DNA of 60,449 nucleotides from an uncultured bacterium (GTDB lineage: Bacteria > Patescibacteriota > Gracilibacteria > Absconditabacterales > Absconditicoccaceae), in the NCBI GenBank assembly GCA_937872535.1, contig CALMTC010000012.1, positions 1-60,449 on the forward strand, read 5' to 3'. A program made the position numbers and the translations under genes. Under the pieces are notes generated by a model. That model was not told where the DNA came from and searched no databases. It was given only the letters and a program-made list of their open reading frames with translations. This document shows positions 20,421 to 29,916 of the stretch, one piece after another. The stretch's first letter is position 1; every line of letters begins with the position of its first letter.

Positions 20421-20436
20421 GCAGAATAAAAATTTT
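20421..20436 (-). promoter_or_regulatory. Putative promoter box of tsaD
   Basis: The minus strand reads AATTTTTATTCTGCG just before the start, matching the recurrent box. Confidence 0.35.
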
Positions 20437-20456
20437 TTTTATAGTTATCTGAATTT

Positions 20457-21815
20457 TTATGAGTCAAAATCAAGAATTGTATCAATAAAATCTGTATTAG
20501 TAGTTTCATAATCTGCTTTCATCGTTCTGATGTGTTTGAGACAGTACATGAGAAGTAAACTGGTAGCTCATCAGTACAGAAAAATCATAGAGAAAAGAAG
20601 CTGTGTAGCGAGATTTAGTTGGATAAGAAAAAAACAGTTCACAATAAAACCTCACACTGTTGACCAAAACCAGAAAACGAGATCTTGAACACGAAGATAC
20701 TCTCTTTGGATAAGTTTTTCAGAGTTGAGAAGTCAGATCATCAGAAGAATATTTCGCATGACTCCAATGGTCACAAAATAGAGAATTTCGTTGCCAAAAA
20801 TTGAATAAATGCTTACATAGATACAAAGGTTCATAATGGCAAAGACAAACGGTCTTTGGATTTCATATTCAAAATCTATTTTTTTTATCATTGAATAATT
20901 GATACCAAAAAGTGCTAATCAACCTCGAAAGAAAAACTGAAGAAATGAGTCTTGAAACTGAGTTACACTCGAAAAAAAGTATATCATCATCGCTCAGACT
21001 ATGATAACATTGATTATACTAATTGCTTTTTTTATCCTGTTATCTGCTTGGTAAAAAAACTCATATAAATCAAGAAAAAATGGTATGATTGTTGGCTTTT
21101 GTATTTCAGATATTTTTAAGCCTTGGAGCAAATCTTTTACATCTATTTTGATTTCACTGTGCTGTGAATAGTAATGATATTTTCCTAAATAGACAATGAG
21201 TGCTATAAAAAATGTATAATATAGCTGAGCTAGGAAAAAAGCTACTGCTGGCATCGTTTTATTTATATTGATGATCCAACCGATCAGAGCTAAGGTAAAA
21301 AATAAAAGCAGTAAGTATTGTTCTTTTTTCCCAACTTTTACGAATGATCATAATGCAAAGATAATAAAACTATAAAGAGCCATAGTACTATAGATTGCTA
21401 ATAAGAAGACCTCAAAAAAAATAGATCAATGGTCTCGTCATATGAGTCAAAGTAAAACAATCCATCATATGTAGTAGAAAAATTGGAAAAGGTTGATTCC
21501 ATCTTTATAGTGCCAAAAGTACGAACAAATTCGTAAAAATGCGTTTAAAATTATTGTACTTCCTATAATTGACACTAAATTAAATCAAAGATATTTTAGC
21601 ATTCCTACTGTTCCTATTGTCATCATTCCCCATCCTCGATAGACACTTTGTTCTTCAATAATTTCTAAAAAATTTTTTTCTCTGGTTCGTGCTCCAGAAT
21701 AAAAACTAAAAAAAATCATGAGCAATAATAGTGGCAAGATGCTTAAATATCGCATCCCTATTTGCTGAAAGAAAAAAAAGAAAAAAAGATGAGATAGTAT
21801 TAGAGTGACTACCAT
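20457..21815 (-). CDS. Polytopic membrane protein, unknown
   Basis: This 452-residue protein consists of about ten or more hydrophobic helices with short loops and one longer cytoplasmic-type loop (about residues 205-235: KIDVKDLLQGLKISEIQKP). The family is not recognised. It begins four bases after the stop of the 21820-22959 gene, in a different frame, so the pair is clearly one transcriptional unit. TGA encodes several glycines, including GG pairs. The two proteins probably form one membrane complex. It ends in TAA upstream of tsaD. Confidence 0.75.
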
Positions 21816-21819
21816 TTCT

Positions 21820-22959
21820 TTACAGAAAATTAGAAATAATAAAATCCTGAAGTCGATATCGAATAATGAATGCTATTGGAAATAAGAGTAGCAGAATGAT
21901 AATTTTTTGAGTCCTTAATGGTTTTGCTAAAGAGATTACTATCCCTGCGGCTCAGAGTTGAATAAGATAAATATATCGGCTAGGAGTTATTGGTTGTTGA
22001 AGAATATCTTGTCGCACCATCAGTAATAGTCACCATTCTATGAGCACAAATACTAAAAAATAGTCAACATAGTCATATAATTTACTTAATATTGCTGGAA
22101 TTTCTTGAAATTTAGCCAGAAAATCTTTTTGAAGAAATTTTTGATAAATTGCTCCTTTTCCTAAAATGGCATAATAAGCATCTTCATATGTTTTTGCTAC
22201 TCATGCTTGAGTTACTTTTTGAGCTTTTTTATATTTATCGTACTCTGATACGACATCAAGAGTCGAAACAAGAGAATTTTTCATGACTTTCGTCTCATTA
22301 GTTTTCATTACCTCTAAGTATTCTAGTTCTATTTCCTCCATAACACCAAAAAGTTCTTCTAGGAGAATACTCATTTTGTCAACATTGTTTCATAGCTTTG
22401 TTTTTTTTAATTCTTCCTCAAGAGTCTTAATCTTTCTTAGATTAGCGGTTCACACATTTCCTGTTGTCTTTTCTACGAGATCTTGTATGTCTTTTAGAGT
22501 TGTTTCTGTGAGAGCTTGTACTTTTTCTATATGTTCATCAGTATATTTGTTTTTTTCTTCAGCTTGGAGAGCTTCTTGGGCTTGAAGTATCATCTGATTT
22601 TCTTTTTCTACTTGTAATTTTGTCTCTTCTACCCACTGGTTGATTTGGTCTGCTGAAAGTGAATTATCAAAAACTTGGGCTGAAAGTATAGAAAATCAAA
22701 GTGTTTGGATCAATCAAAGTGAGCTTTTTAGGTCAGTATCATTGTGAATAATTTGAAATGTTTTTCCATTATAGTCTACAGCTATGCTATTGTTTCAAAA
22801 GGTTTCTGGTTTTCAGTTAAACTGAGTCAATGATAAAATAATAATTTTCATTTCTGAAAAAATTTCTCTTACTGCTTCCTCAGAGTCTATGGCAAGTAAG
22901 ATATTTGCGTTATATTGCTGATTTTCTTTTTTCTTTAAAATGGATAGTTGGTATAGCAT
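21820..22959 (-). CDS. Unknown protein: soluble domain, coiled coil and membrane tail
   Basis: This 379-residue protein has an N-terminal globular region of ~90 residues (LSILKKKENQQYNANILLA...), a long charged coiled-coil region (about residues 100-230) and three to four membrane helices at the C-terminus (from about 285). The family is not recognised. It is followed after four bases by another polytopic membrane gene. TGA encodes internal Gly residues. The stop TAA at 21820-21822 was checked by frame: the downstream membrane gene is in a different frame, so this is a two-gene operon and not one long gene. Confidence 0.75.
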
Positions 22960-23135
22960 ACTTTATAATATTTATAAAAAATGTCAATCCATTATTTATA
23001 GCTTGTAGCTCTATAATTTAAAAGCTTCAGAAGGCTTATTTTGGTCAATTTATTGAAATACTCATAAAAATCAATATATAAACTCGTCATTGATTTGTAT
23101 GAATCTTTTTTTTACGCTTTATCATTACTTAGTTT

Positions 23136-24554
23136 ATGGAACAAATTATTGGTAAAAGTATTCTTGATCAGTATTTTGACGATCAGACTATGTCTGCTCA
23201 TTTTAAGGAAAAATGTCCTCTTCTCCAAAAAAAAGGAAGACCTTGACATTGGGAATCTGTTATTTCTGATACTGTTTATTCAAAAACAGATCTTGAACAT
23301 ATTATTCAAAATATTTTTAGGGAAATTGACGAAAGAGATGATGGATTTCTGGAAATTGATAAAAGTTTATCTAAGGTGGTCCAGCTTGGCCCTTATAGAA
23401 TAGTTATCGTCTATGCTCCTTTGTCCGATGGGCTTGAAATTACTATCGTTAAACCTGTTAAAAAACTTAATCTTAGCGACTATAATTTACCAGAACATGT
23501 TATCAATCTTCTTACAGATAAGGCTCAATGAATTCTCATTTCTTGAGCTCCTTGATCTTGAAAAACCACTTTTTGACAAGCATTAATTGATGTTCTTGCT
23601 TCAAAACATAAAGTTATCAAAACAGTAGAGTCTCCTCGTGATCTTTTGGTACCAGAAGAAGTTGTTCAGTATAGTTTTTCTTATGCTTCTCATAGCGAAA
23701 TTAGGGATATTTTACTTTTGTCGAGACCTGATTATACGATTTACGATGAGGTAAGAAATACTGAAGATTTTCAGCTTTATAAGGATTTGAGATTGACAGG
23801 TATTTGACTTATTGGAGCAATCCATGCTACGAAAGCTATTGATTGAATTCAGAGGTTTATTTGAGTCATTGAAATCTGAATTATTCCACAAATTGTTGAT
23901 ACCGTTATTTTTATTGATTCTGGTGCTGTAGCTGAAATTTTACAGTTGAAATTAGTCGTCAAAATACCTCAATGAATGAATAGCGAAGATTTAGCTCGTC
24001 CTGTCATTCTTGTTACTAGTTTTCTTACAAATAAACCAGTATATGAAATTTATAGTTTTGGTGAACAAATTGTAGTTATGCCTTTGGATGAACTTTCTCA
24101 TGTTGCCAAGCCGGAAAAATCTGGTGTTACGAAGTTTGCTCAGCAGTATCTTCAAGAATATTTTGAAAGCACTCTTGATAATGACTTTATTCTTAAGGTA
24201 GAGTCTGAAAATAGAATTAAACTTTTTGTTCCAGAAGACGCTAAGGGTAAAATCATTTGAAAATGATGAGACAATATCAGAAAACTTGAACAAAAACTTG
24301 GGATAGAAATTTCTTTAAAATCATTGGAAGACTTACCTCATAAAATGATTTGATTGAATGATATTGAAGAAACTTGAAGAAATTCAATTGTTGTTCATTT
24401 GTGATCGTCTTATGCTCTCCAAATGGTTGTTTTTTCAGTCAGAAATGAAGTTCTTTCTTTCAAAGCAGATCAAAAGGGCGATGTTTTTATACAAGATAAA
24501 GGTATTGCTAGACTATTTGCTAAACATACTGTTCACCTTCTTGATTTAGCTTAA
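23136..24554 (+). CDS. COG1855-type ATPase with KH domain, PIN domain absent
   Basis: This 472-residue protein matches the PilT-like ATPase family COG1855, best known from archaea, whose members combine a PIN nuclease domain, a secretion-type ATPase and a KH RNA-binding domain. Visible are GRPGHWESV near residue 35, Walker A GAPGSGKTTF near 148, ESPRDL, RPDYTIYDEVR, IHATKAIDGIQRF and GIIPQIVDTVIF, then KH motif GKGGDNIRKLE near 375. The usual N-terminal PIN domain of some 150 residues is lacking. TGA encodes glycines in Walker A and the KH loop. It likely acts on RNA. The pyruvate kinase-like gene follows after 28 bases. Confidence 0.85.
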
Positions 24555-24582
24555 TTTTATTTTTTAAGGTTCTTTTTCAATT

Positions 24583-25980
24583 ATGACTAATTTTCATTTT
24601 TCAAAAATAATAGCGACTGTTGGTCCTTCATTAGCTAAAGAAACTATTCTTTCTAAAGTTATTAATCTGGTTGATGTTTTTAGAATTGATCTTTCTTTGT
24701 GATTTGATGAAATGAGAAAAAAGTATATTGATACTATTCTCAAGCTTGATAATAGTAAAACAATTATGATGCAGATAAAAGGATGAGAATTTAAGTCCAA
24801 AAATCACAAGGCAAAAACTTATAAAAAATGACAGCAAGTTCATATTGACTATTCTGAGTTTGTTGAAGAATCTGATTGAGATACTCTTTTTACAGACTAT
24901 CATAATTTATCATTAATTTCGACTGGAACAGAAATTAGTTTTGAAGATTCTACTACTATTTTTATTGTAAATGAAGTCAATGATACTCGTCTTTCTTGCG
25001 TTATTAAAACTGCTTGAACAGTCCATCCTCACAAGAATATTCATTTCCTTAACTTTGAAACTAATGATACTTATTTAACTCCTAGAGACAAAAAAGATAT
25101 TAGCCGATGAATGCAAGCTGGTGTTAGTATTATCATTGCTCCAAATGTAACTTTGGCTGATGAAGTTAATGAAGTAAATTACTATATCAAAAATAATGGT
25201 ACTAAACAATTAAAAGTTTTTGCTTATATTCAAAATAAAGAAGCTCTTAGTCAATTTGAAGAGATTTGTCAGTCTGCACATGGTATTATTTTTGCTGATG
25301 AACTTTTTCAGTGATTAAAACCTAAAGAGCAACTTAATTTTATAACTACTTGTAAAGTTTTAGCTAAGCCTCTTATTATTGGGACCCATTTTTTTAATGG
25401 TAAGAAAAAAAATAATGCTTTTATAGAAAGTTTTTCTGAGCATTGAATTGATTGATTTATGCTTACTGATGAAACTTCTATTGATGAAGATCCTCTTGCT
25501 GCTATAAGTGGACTTTATGATTGTATTCATCAAAGACCATCTCAAACTATAAATGCTATTAGTTTTCCTGATATGAGTATTTCAAATGAGAATGAAAACC
25601 AAATTCTAGATTATATTATTTTTAATGCTCATAGAATTACTCAAGAAATGGACATTAAAGCTATTGTTTGTTTTACAAGCACTGGTCTTACTACAGCAAA
25701 AATTTCTTCTTCTAAACCTCTTATTCCTGTTATTTCTTTTACTAAATCTGATGAAACTTATAGGTATATAAATATGATGTGGTGAGTTAAGTGATATAAA
25801 ATTTCACATACTTTTAATTATGAAAATCTCAAGAAAATTGGTAAAGAGATGATCAGAATTATTTTCAAATGAAATATATCACTTGATGATAAAATACTTA
25901 TAGTGCTTGCTCATGAAGATGAAAATGAAGTCTCGAATATGATGAATGGTATTGAGATTTATAAGTTTAAAAATATTTAA
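24583..25980 (+). CDS. Pyruvate kinase homologue, probably inactive
   Basis: This 465-residue protein has pyruvate kinase length and order (SKIIATVGPSL at the start; GIDGFMLTDETSIDEDPLAAI for the usual DGvDavMLSgETA segment; then a C-terminal domain). Key catalytic residues have been lost. The substrate loop RxNxSHG is RIDLSLG near 36-42. LDTKGPEIR is replaced by MQIKGGEFK. The SKIEN segment is AYIQNKEAL, the MVARGDLG segment is IIFADELF, and the TQMLESM segment is THFFNGK. It is unlikely to make ATP from phosphoenolpyruvate. TGA codes several Gly. Placed between an RNA-type ATPase and DnaB, it may be a repurposed regulatory protein. Confidence 0.78.
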
Positions 25981-26027
25981 ACATAAAAAATTCTGTTTTT
26001 ATTTGATAGTATTACTGAGTATATTGT

Positions 26028-27389
26028 ATGGTCAGCATTGAAGATATTAAACTACCTCCCCATCATATTGAAGCAGAAAAGGCAGCTATTTCTGCTATTT
26101 TTATTGAGAATGATGTGCTTTTTATATTTGATTGACTACCTCTTTTACCAGATGATTTTTATCAAAAAGAGCATGTCTTGGTCTATGAAGGAATTCATCA
26201 ACTTTGGCTGAGTCGTAAAACAATTGATGTTCTCACTCTTTCTGACCAGTTGCAAAAAATGGGCTATCTTGATATTGTTGGTTGAACTGACTATCTTTTT
26301 GAATTAGCTCATTTTTTGGTTAGTGTACAAGGTGCTCAGGATTATGCAAGAATAGTTAAAGAAAAGTCTATTTTAAGGAGAATTCTTAGAACAAGCCAAG
26401 GCATTATTGGTGATGTTTATGAACAAAAAGATACCCTTGAAATTATAGATTCTATAGAAAAAAAGATTTTTGATTTGACTCAAATCAATATTTCTGATTC
26501 CACTATGCATATTAAAGATATTTTGAATAAGAGAATTGATGTTTATATGGAAATTGTTGATAATCCTGAGAAAATTAATGAGAATAAAGTTCACACAAAA
26601 TATCAAAATCTTGATAAAACTCTTTGAGGTATGAAACCTTGAGAACTTATTATCTTAGCTGCCCGTCCCAGTATGTGAAAAACTGCTTTTGCTTTAAATC
26701 TTTTGGCAAATGCTTCTGTTCAACAACAAAAAACTTGTGTTTTCTTTTCTCTTGAAATGGGAGCTGATCAGATTGTGGATAGAGTTTTGTCGCTTATTGC
26801 AGGTATTCCTATGAGTAAAATTACTAAATGAGCTTTAGATAATAATGACTTTGCTCAGCTTGGAGATGCGATGGAAAAACTCGGTGAGACAAATATTTTT
26901 GTAGATGATAAGGCTGGAGCCAGTGTTTCTCAACTCAAATCAAAGCTTAGAAGACTTAAGATAGAAAAATGATCACTTGATTTGGTTATTATCGATTATC
27001 TTCAGCTGATGAATAGCGCAGGTTCTAAATTTGCTGGAAATAGAGTCCAAGAGATATCTGAAATATCTAGATGACTCAAAGAATTAGCTAGAGAACTTTG
27101 AGTCCCTATTGTTGCACTTTCTCAGCTTTCTCGTTGAGTTGAACAAAGAGTTGATAAAAAGCCAGGGCTTTCAGATCTCCGTGAATCTGGTGCTATTGAA
27201 CAAGATGCTGATACCGTTATTATGCTTTATAGAGAAGACTACTATGATCCAGAAACAGAAAGAAAGTGAACAGCTGATGTTTTGGTTAGAAAAAATAGAA
27301 ATTGACCAACTGGAGAAATAGAATTCTTGTTTGAAAAAGGTATTATGAAATTTTTAGAGTCTGATAAAGAAGTCTGATATTGAGAATAG
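26028..27389 (+). CDS. dnaB: Replicative DNA helicase DnaB
   Basis: This 453-residue protein is the hexameric replication-fork helicase. The N-terminal helical domain ([17 protein letters not shown]) is followed by the RecA-like domain: [22 protein letters not shown] near residue 200-220 contains Walker A with TGA at the essential Gly before Lys-Thr. Further motifs are [26 protein letters not shown] and [13 protein letters not shown]. These TGA positions are among the clearest proof of code 25 in the window. No intein is present. It ends in TAG. The next gene starts about 30 bases downstream, so dnaB, the 27422 gene and rsmG probably form an operon. Confidence 0.97.
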
Positions 27390-27421
27390 TTTTTACTTTT
27401 ATTCACGGTTTTTTGTACAAA

Positions 27422-27949
27422 ATGTACCCCAAAGAGTTCCTTTCGCATGTTTTACTTATGGGTTCACTTACTACTCTACCATTTTCTTCCGTTTCTGGGC
27501 AGACTGAAATTACGTCTCGTGAACTTTATAGTGTTTTCCAGAAAAAAAATTTAAATGGAGAAGAAAATGTATCTTTTGAATTTTTTATGGGTTTGCTTGA
27601 TAGTTTTGTTATGGATACATCTGCTGAATTTTATGATGCTCATATTTTGATGTCTTATACTAATTGGGAAGAATATCTTGTTTCTAGACCTGATCTTCAT
27701 GCGAAAACTTGAAAACTTTGGCATACAATGATTACTAGTCCTGAATTTTCAGAAGTCAATCCAGCTCAACTAAGATTTTTTCTTCTTGCCTGTATCTTTT
27801 GAGATGAATTTATTGAGAATGCAATGGTAGATCCGCAATTATATTCTCATTATGGTTTTACTGGTAAATCTATGAGATGAGCTCTTTCTCAATTTTTTAA
27901 CTCAGAAGATGGGCCTTGGTTGAACTCTTTTACATTTGAAGATAAGTAA
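27422..27949 (+). CDS. Unknown protein between dnaB and rsmG
   Basis: A 175-residue soluble protein of unrecognised family, with mixed helix and loop composition, aromatic-rich, and no signal peptide or membrane span. Two of its glycines are TGA-coded (HAKT-G-KLW and CIF-G-DEF among them), so it is native to the code-25 lineage. The stop overlaps the start of rsmG in the sequence TAATG, a sign of translational coupling. An upstream non-ATG start at 27380 would add 14 residues. Its position suggests a housekeeping link, but nothing in the sequence names one. Confidence 0.7.
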
Positions 27950-28527
27950 TGGTAATACCTTTAGAACGAAAACAGCTGGTTGATACCTTTTTGCACAAGA
28001 ATTCTCAACTCAATCTTTCTGCTATTAGAGATGCTGAGTGAGTTTATATCAAGCATATTCTTGATAGTCTTGAAGTTGAGAAATTTTTTTCCTTCCCCGA
28101 AGGTGCTACTGTTTGTGATGTGGGTACGGGTTCTTGATTTCCGCTTTTACCTCTGGCTATGCGTTTTCCTCAGTCTCATTTTACAGGACTTGATTCTGTA
28201 AGAAAAAAACTTATCGCAATTGAAGAAATGATGGCTGTTTTAGGGATTATGAATGCTGATACTGTTTGGACAAGAGCTGAAGATCACCACAAAAGTTATG
28301 ACATTGTAATGGCTAGAGCTGTTGCTTATATTGATTCTCTTCTTAACTGGACTTATCATCTTGTTAAACCAGGATGACTGTTTGTATTTTTTAAGCTTTA
28401 TACCGATGAAGAATATCAAGCTGTTTTGAAGTTCATTCGTCAAAAAAAACTGACCTTACTAAAAGAACATCGCTATAAACTTTTTGACTGAGATGTAGAA
28501 AGAATTATCTATATTCTCAAAAAATAA
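27949..28527 (+). CDS. rsmG: 16S rRNA m7G527 methyltransferase
   Basis: This 192-residue Rossmann-fold methyltransferase modifies G527 of 16S rRNA. LNLSAIRDAEGVYIKHILDSL is the family N-terminus, VCDVGTGSGFPLLPLA near residue 55-70 is the SAM-binding loop (with TGA for Gly), and VMARAVAYIDSLL and the following LVKPGG are further family motifs. The length is close to the norm. Its ATG overlaps the stop of the preceding gene. It ends in TAA next to a short inverted TTATTCTGG / CCAGAATAA pair. Confidence 0.93.
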
Positions 28528-28596
28528 TTATTCTGGAAACCAAAATACTATGGGATAGCGTCATTTATCTATTACTATTTTTCCAGAATAATAATT
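28528..28596. repeat. Inverted TTATTCTGG pair
   Basis: TTATTCTGG at about 28528 and CCAGAATAA near 28583 flank about 45 bases in opposite directions. The two boxes are single copies of the recurrent TTTTTATTCTGG motif facing each other. Confidence 0.4.
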
Positions 28597-28616
28597 TTTT
28601 ATGTATATGAATTACA

Positions 28617-28648
28617 AAAAAAAGCAGGAAAATATCCTGCTTTTTTAT
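28617..28648 (-). terminator. Terminator of the 28651 LRR gene
   Basis: AAGCAGGA and TCCTGCTT form a strong stem with a short loop. On the minus strand a run of eight T's follows, directly after TAG. Confidence 0.8.
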
Positions 28649-28650
28649 TA

Positions 28651-29718
28651 CTACATCATAATTTTTAAACCATTTTTTTTCATTTCTAATAAAAACGGAG
28701 GTAGACTTGTTATTTCTGTATCCGAAAGCCGGAGTTCTTTCAGGTTTTGTAAATTACCAATAGACTCTGGTAAACTTGTTATTCCTGTAGTCGAAAGCTC
28801 GAGTTTTTCCAGGTTTTGCAAATTACCAATAGACTCTGGTAAACTTGTTATTCCTGTAGTCGAAAGCTCGAGTTTTTCCAGGTTTTGCAAATTACCAATA
28901 GACTCTGGTAAACTTGTTATTCCTGTAGTCGAAAGCTCGAGTTTTTCCAGGTTTTGCAAATTACCAATAGACTCTGGTAAACTTGTTATTCCTGTAGTCG
29001 AAAGCTCGAGTTTTTCCAGGTTTTGCAAATTACCAATAGACTCTGGTAAACTTGTTATTCCTGTAGTCGAAAGCTCGAGTTTTTCCAGGTTTTGCAAATT
29101 ACCAATAGACTCTGGTAAACTTGTTATTCCTGTACAGAATAAATACAGCTTTTTCAGGTTTTGCAACTGACTAATAGACTCTGGTAGACTTGTTATTCCT
29201 GTATACGAAAAACTGAGTTCTTCCAGGTTTTGCAACTGACTAATAGACTCTGGTAAACTTGTTATTCCTGTATTCGAAAGCCGGAGTTGTTTCAGGTTTT
29301 GCAACTGACTAATCCAGTCTGGTAGACTTTTTATTCTTGTATTCGAAAGCAAGAGTTCTTCCAGGTTTTGCAACTGACTAATCCAGTCTGGTAGACTTTC
29401 AAGGTTTGTCTCACATAAATCTAGCTCTTTCAGGTCTCTGAATAGATTTATATATTTACCCACAAAATTTATATCTTTCCAAGAATTCTCATTTGATATT
29501 ACTATCTGTTTCTCCGTTATGTATTGTTGAAATACTTCTGAGGTTTGTGCTAGATCTTCTAAGAAAGTTATTATTTCGTTTGGGTCTACTTCTTTTAGTA
29601 GTGCTTGTTTTTTTTCTGAACCTGTTAGTTCAGAGATAAGGTGACCAATACCTTCCTGAGAGAGAGTGTTTTTGATTACAGCAAGAAGACCTTGCACCAC
29701 TTTTATTTCATTTTCCAT
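28651..29718 (-). CDS. Leucine-rich-repeat protein with near-identical repeats
   Basis: This 355-residue protein has an N-terminal helical region (~100 residues) and about eleven 23-residue leucine-rich repeats of the plant/bacterial type (LPESIGNLQNLEKLELSTTG is the core). Such repeats bind proteins. Five successive repeats are identical at DNA level. No signal peptide is visible, so it may stay in the cytoplasm or leave by a non-Sec route. All of its many glycines are GGN, with no TGA. The end is TAG TAA TAA, three stops in a row. It is a single-gene unit with TTGACA, 16 bases, TAGAAG upstream. A role in contact with other cells is a guess. Confidence 0.88.
   Translation of the reverse strand: MENEIKVVQGLLAVIKNTLSQEGIGHLISELTGSEKKQALLKEVDPNEIITFLEDLAQTSEVFQQYITEKQIVISNENSWKDINFVGKYINLFRDLKELDLCETNLESLPDWISQLQNLEELLLSNTRIKSLPDWISQLQNLKQLRLSNTGITSLPESISQLQNLEELSFSYTGITSLPESISQLQNLKKLYLFCTGITSLPESIGNLQNLEKLELSTTGITSLPESIGNLQNLEKLELSTTGITSLPESIGNLQNLEKLELSTTGITSLPESIGNLQNLEKLELSTTGITSLPESIGNLQNLEKLELSTTGITSLPESIGNLQNLKELRLSDTEITSLPPFLLEMKKNGLKIMM
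28770..29114. repeat. Five perfect 69-bp tandem repeats inside the LRR gene
   Basis: A 69-bp unit, one 23-residue LRR, is repeated five times without visible substitutions. Flanking units differ at several positions. Identity at silent sites points to very recent expansion by slippage or recombination. Confidence 0.9.
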
Positions 29719-29752
29719 TTTTTTATGTTCGTTGGTTTAGACGAACTTTTCA

Positions 29753-29780
29753 CTTCTAACTATAAAATTAAGAATGTCAA
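29753..29780 (-). promoter_or_regulatory. Promoter of the 28651 LRR gene
   Basis: On the minus strand TTGACA (29780-29775), 16 bases, TAGAAG (29758-29753). The -10 box is imperfect. Confidence 0.4.
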
Positions 29781-29916
29781 TCCCAAAGCTAAAAAATATA
29801 GTAAACTAAAAAAGCTTTTTTCTATAGAGATTTTTTATAAATGATAGCAGAGAATATGTACCAAATCTTTGGGATATTTCAAAAAGAGAGAGAAAAAAAT
29901 TCTGATTTTCTTATTT

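Noticed and set aside
20457-22959. One long membrane gene or a frameshifted gene
   Set aside because: The upstream frame ends in TAA at 21820 and a good ATG starts at 21815 in another frame. Both parts look complete, so two genes are more likely.
28770-29114. CRISPR-like direct repeats
   Set aside because: The 69-bp units are contiguous with no spacers and lie in frame within an LRR gene.
28601-29170. Plus-strand open frame of 189 codons with repeated units
   Set aside because: It is the antisense of the tandem LRR repeats; the repeat structure is inherited from the real gene on the other strand.
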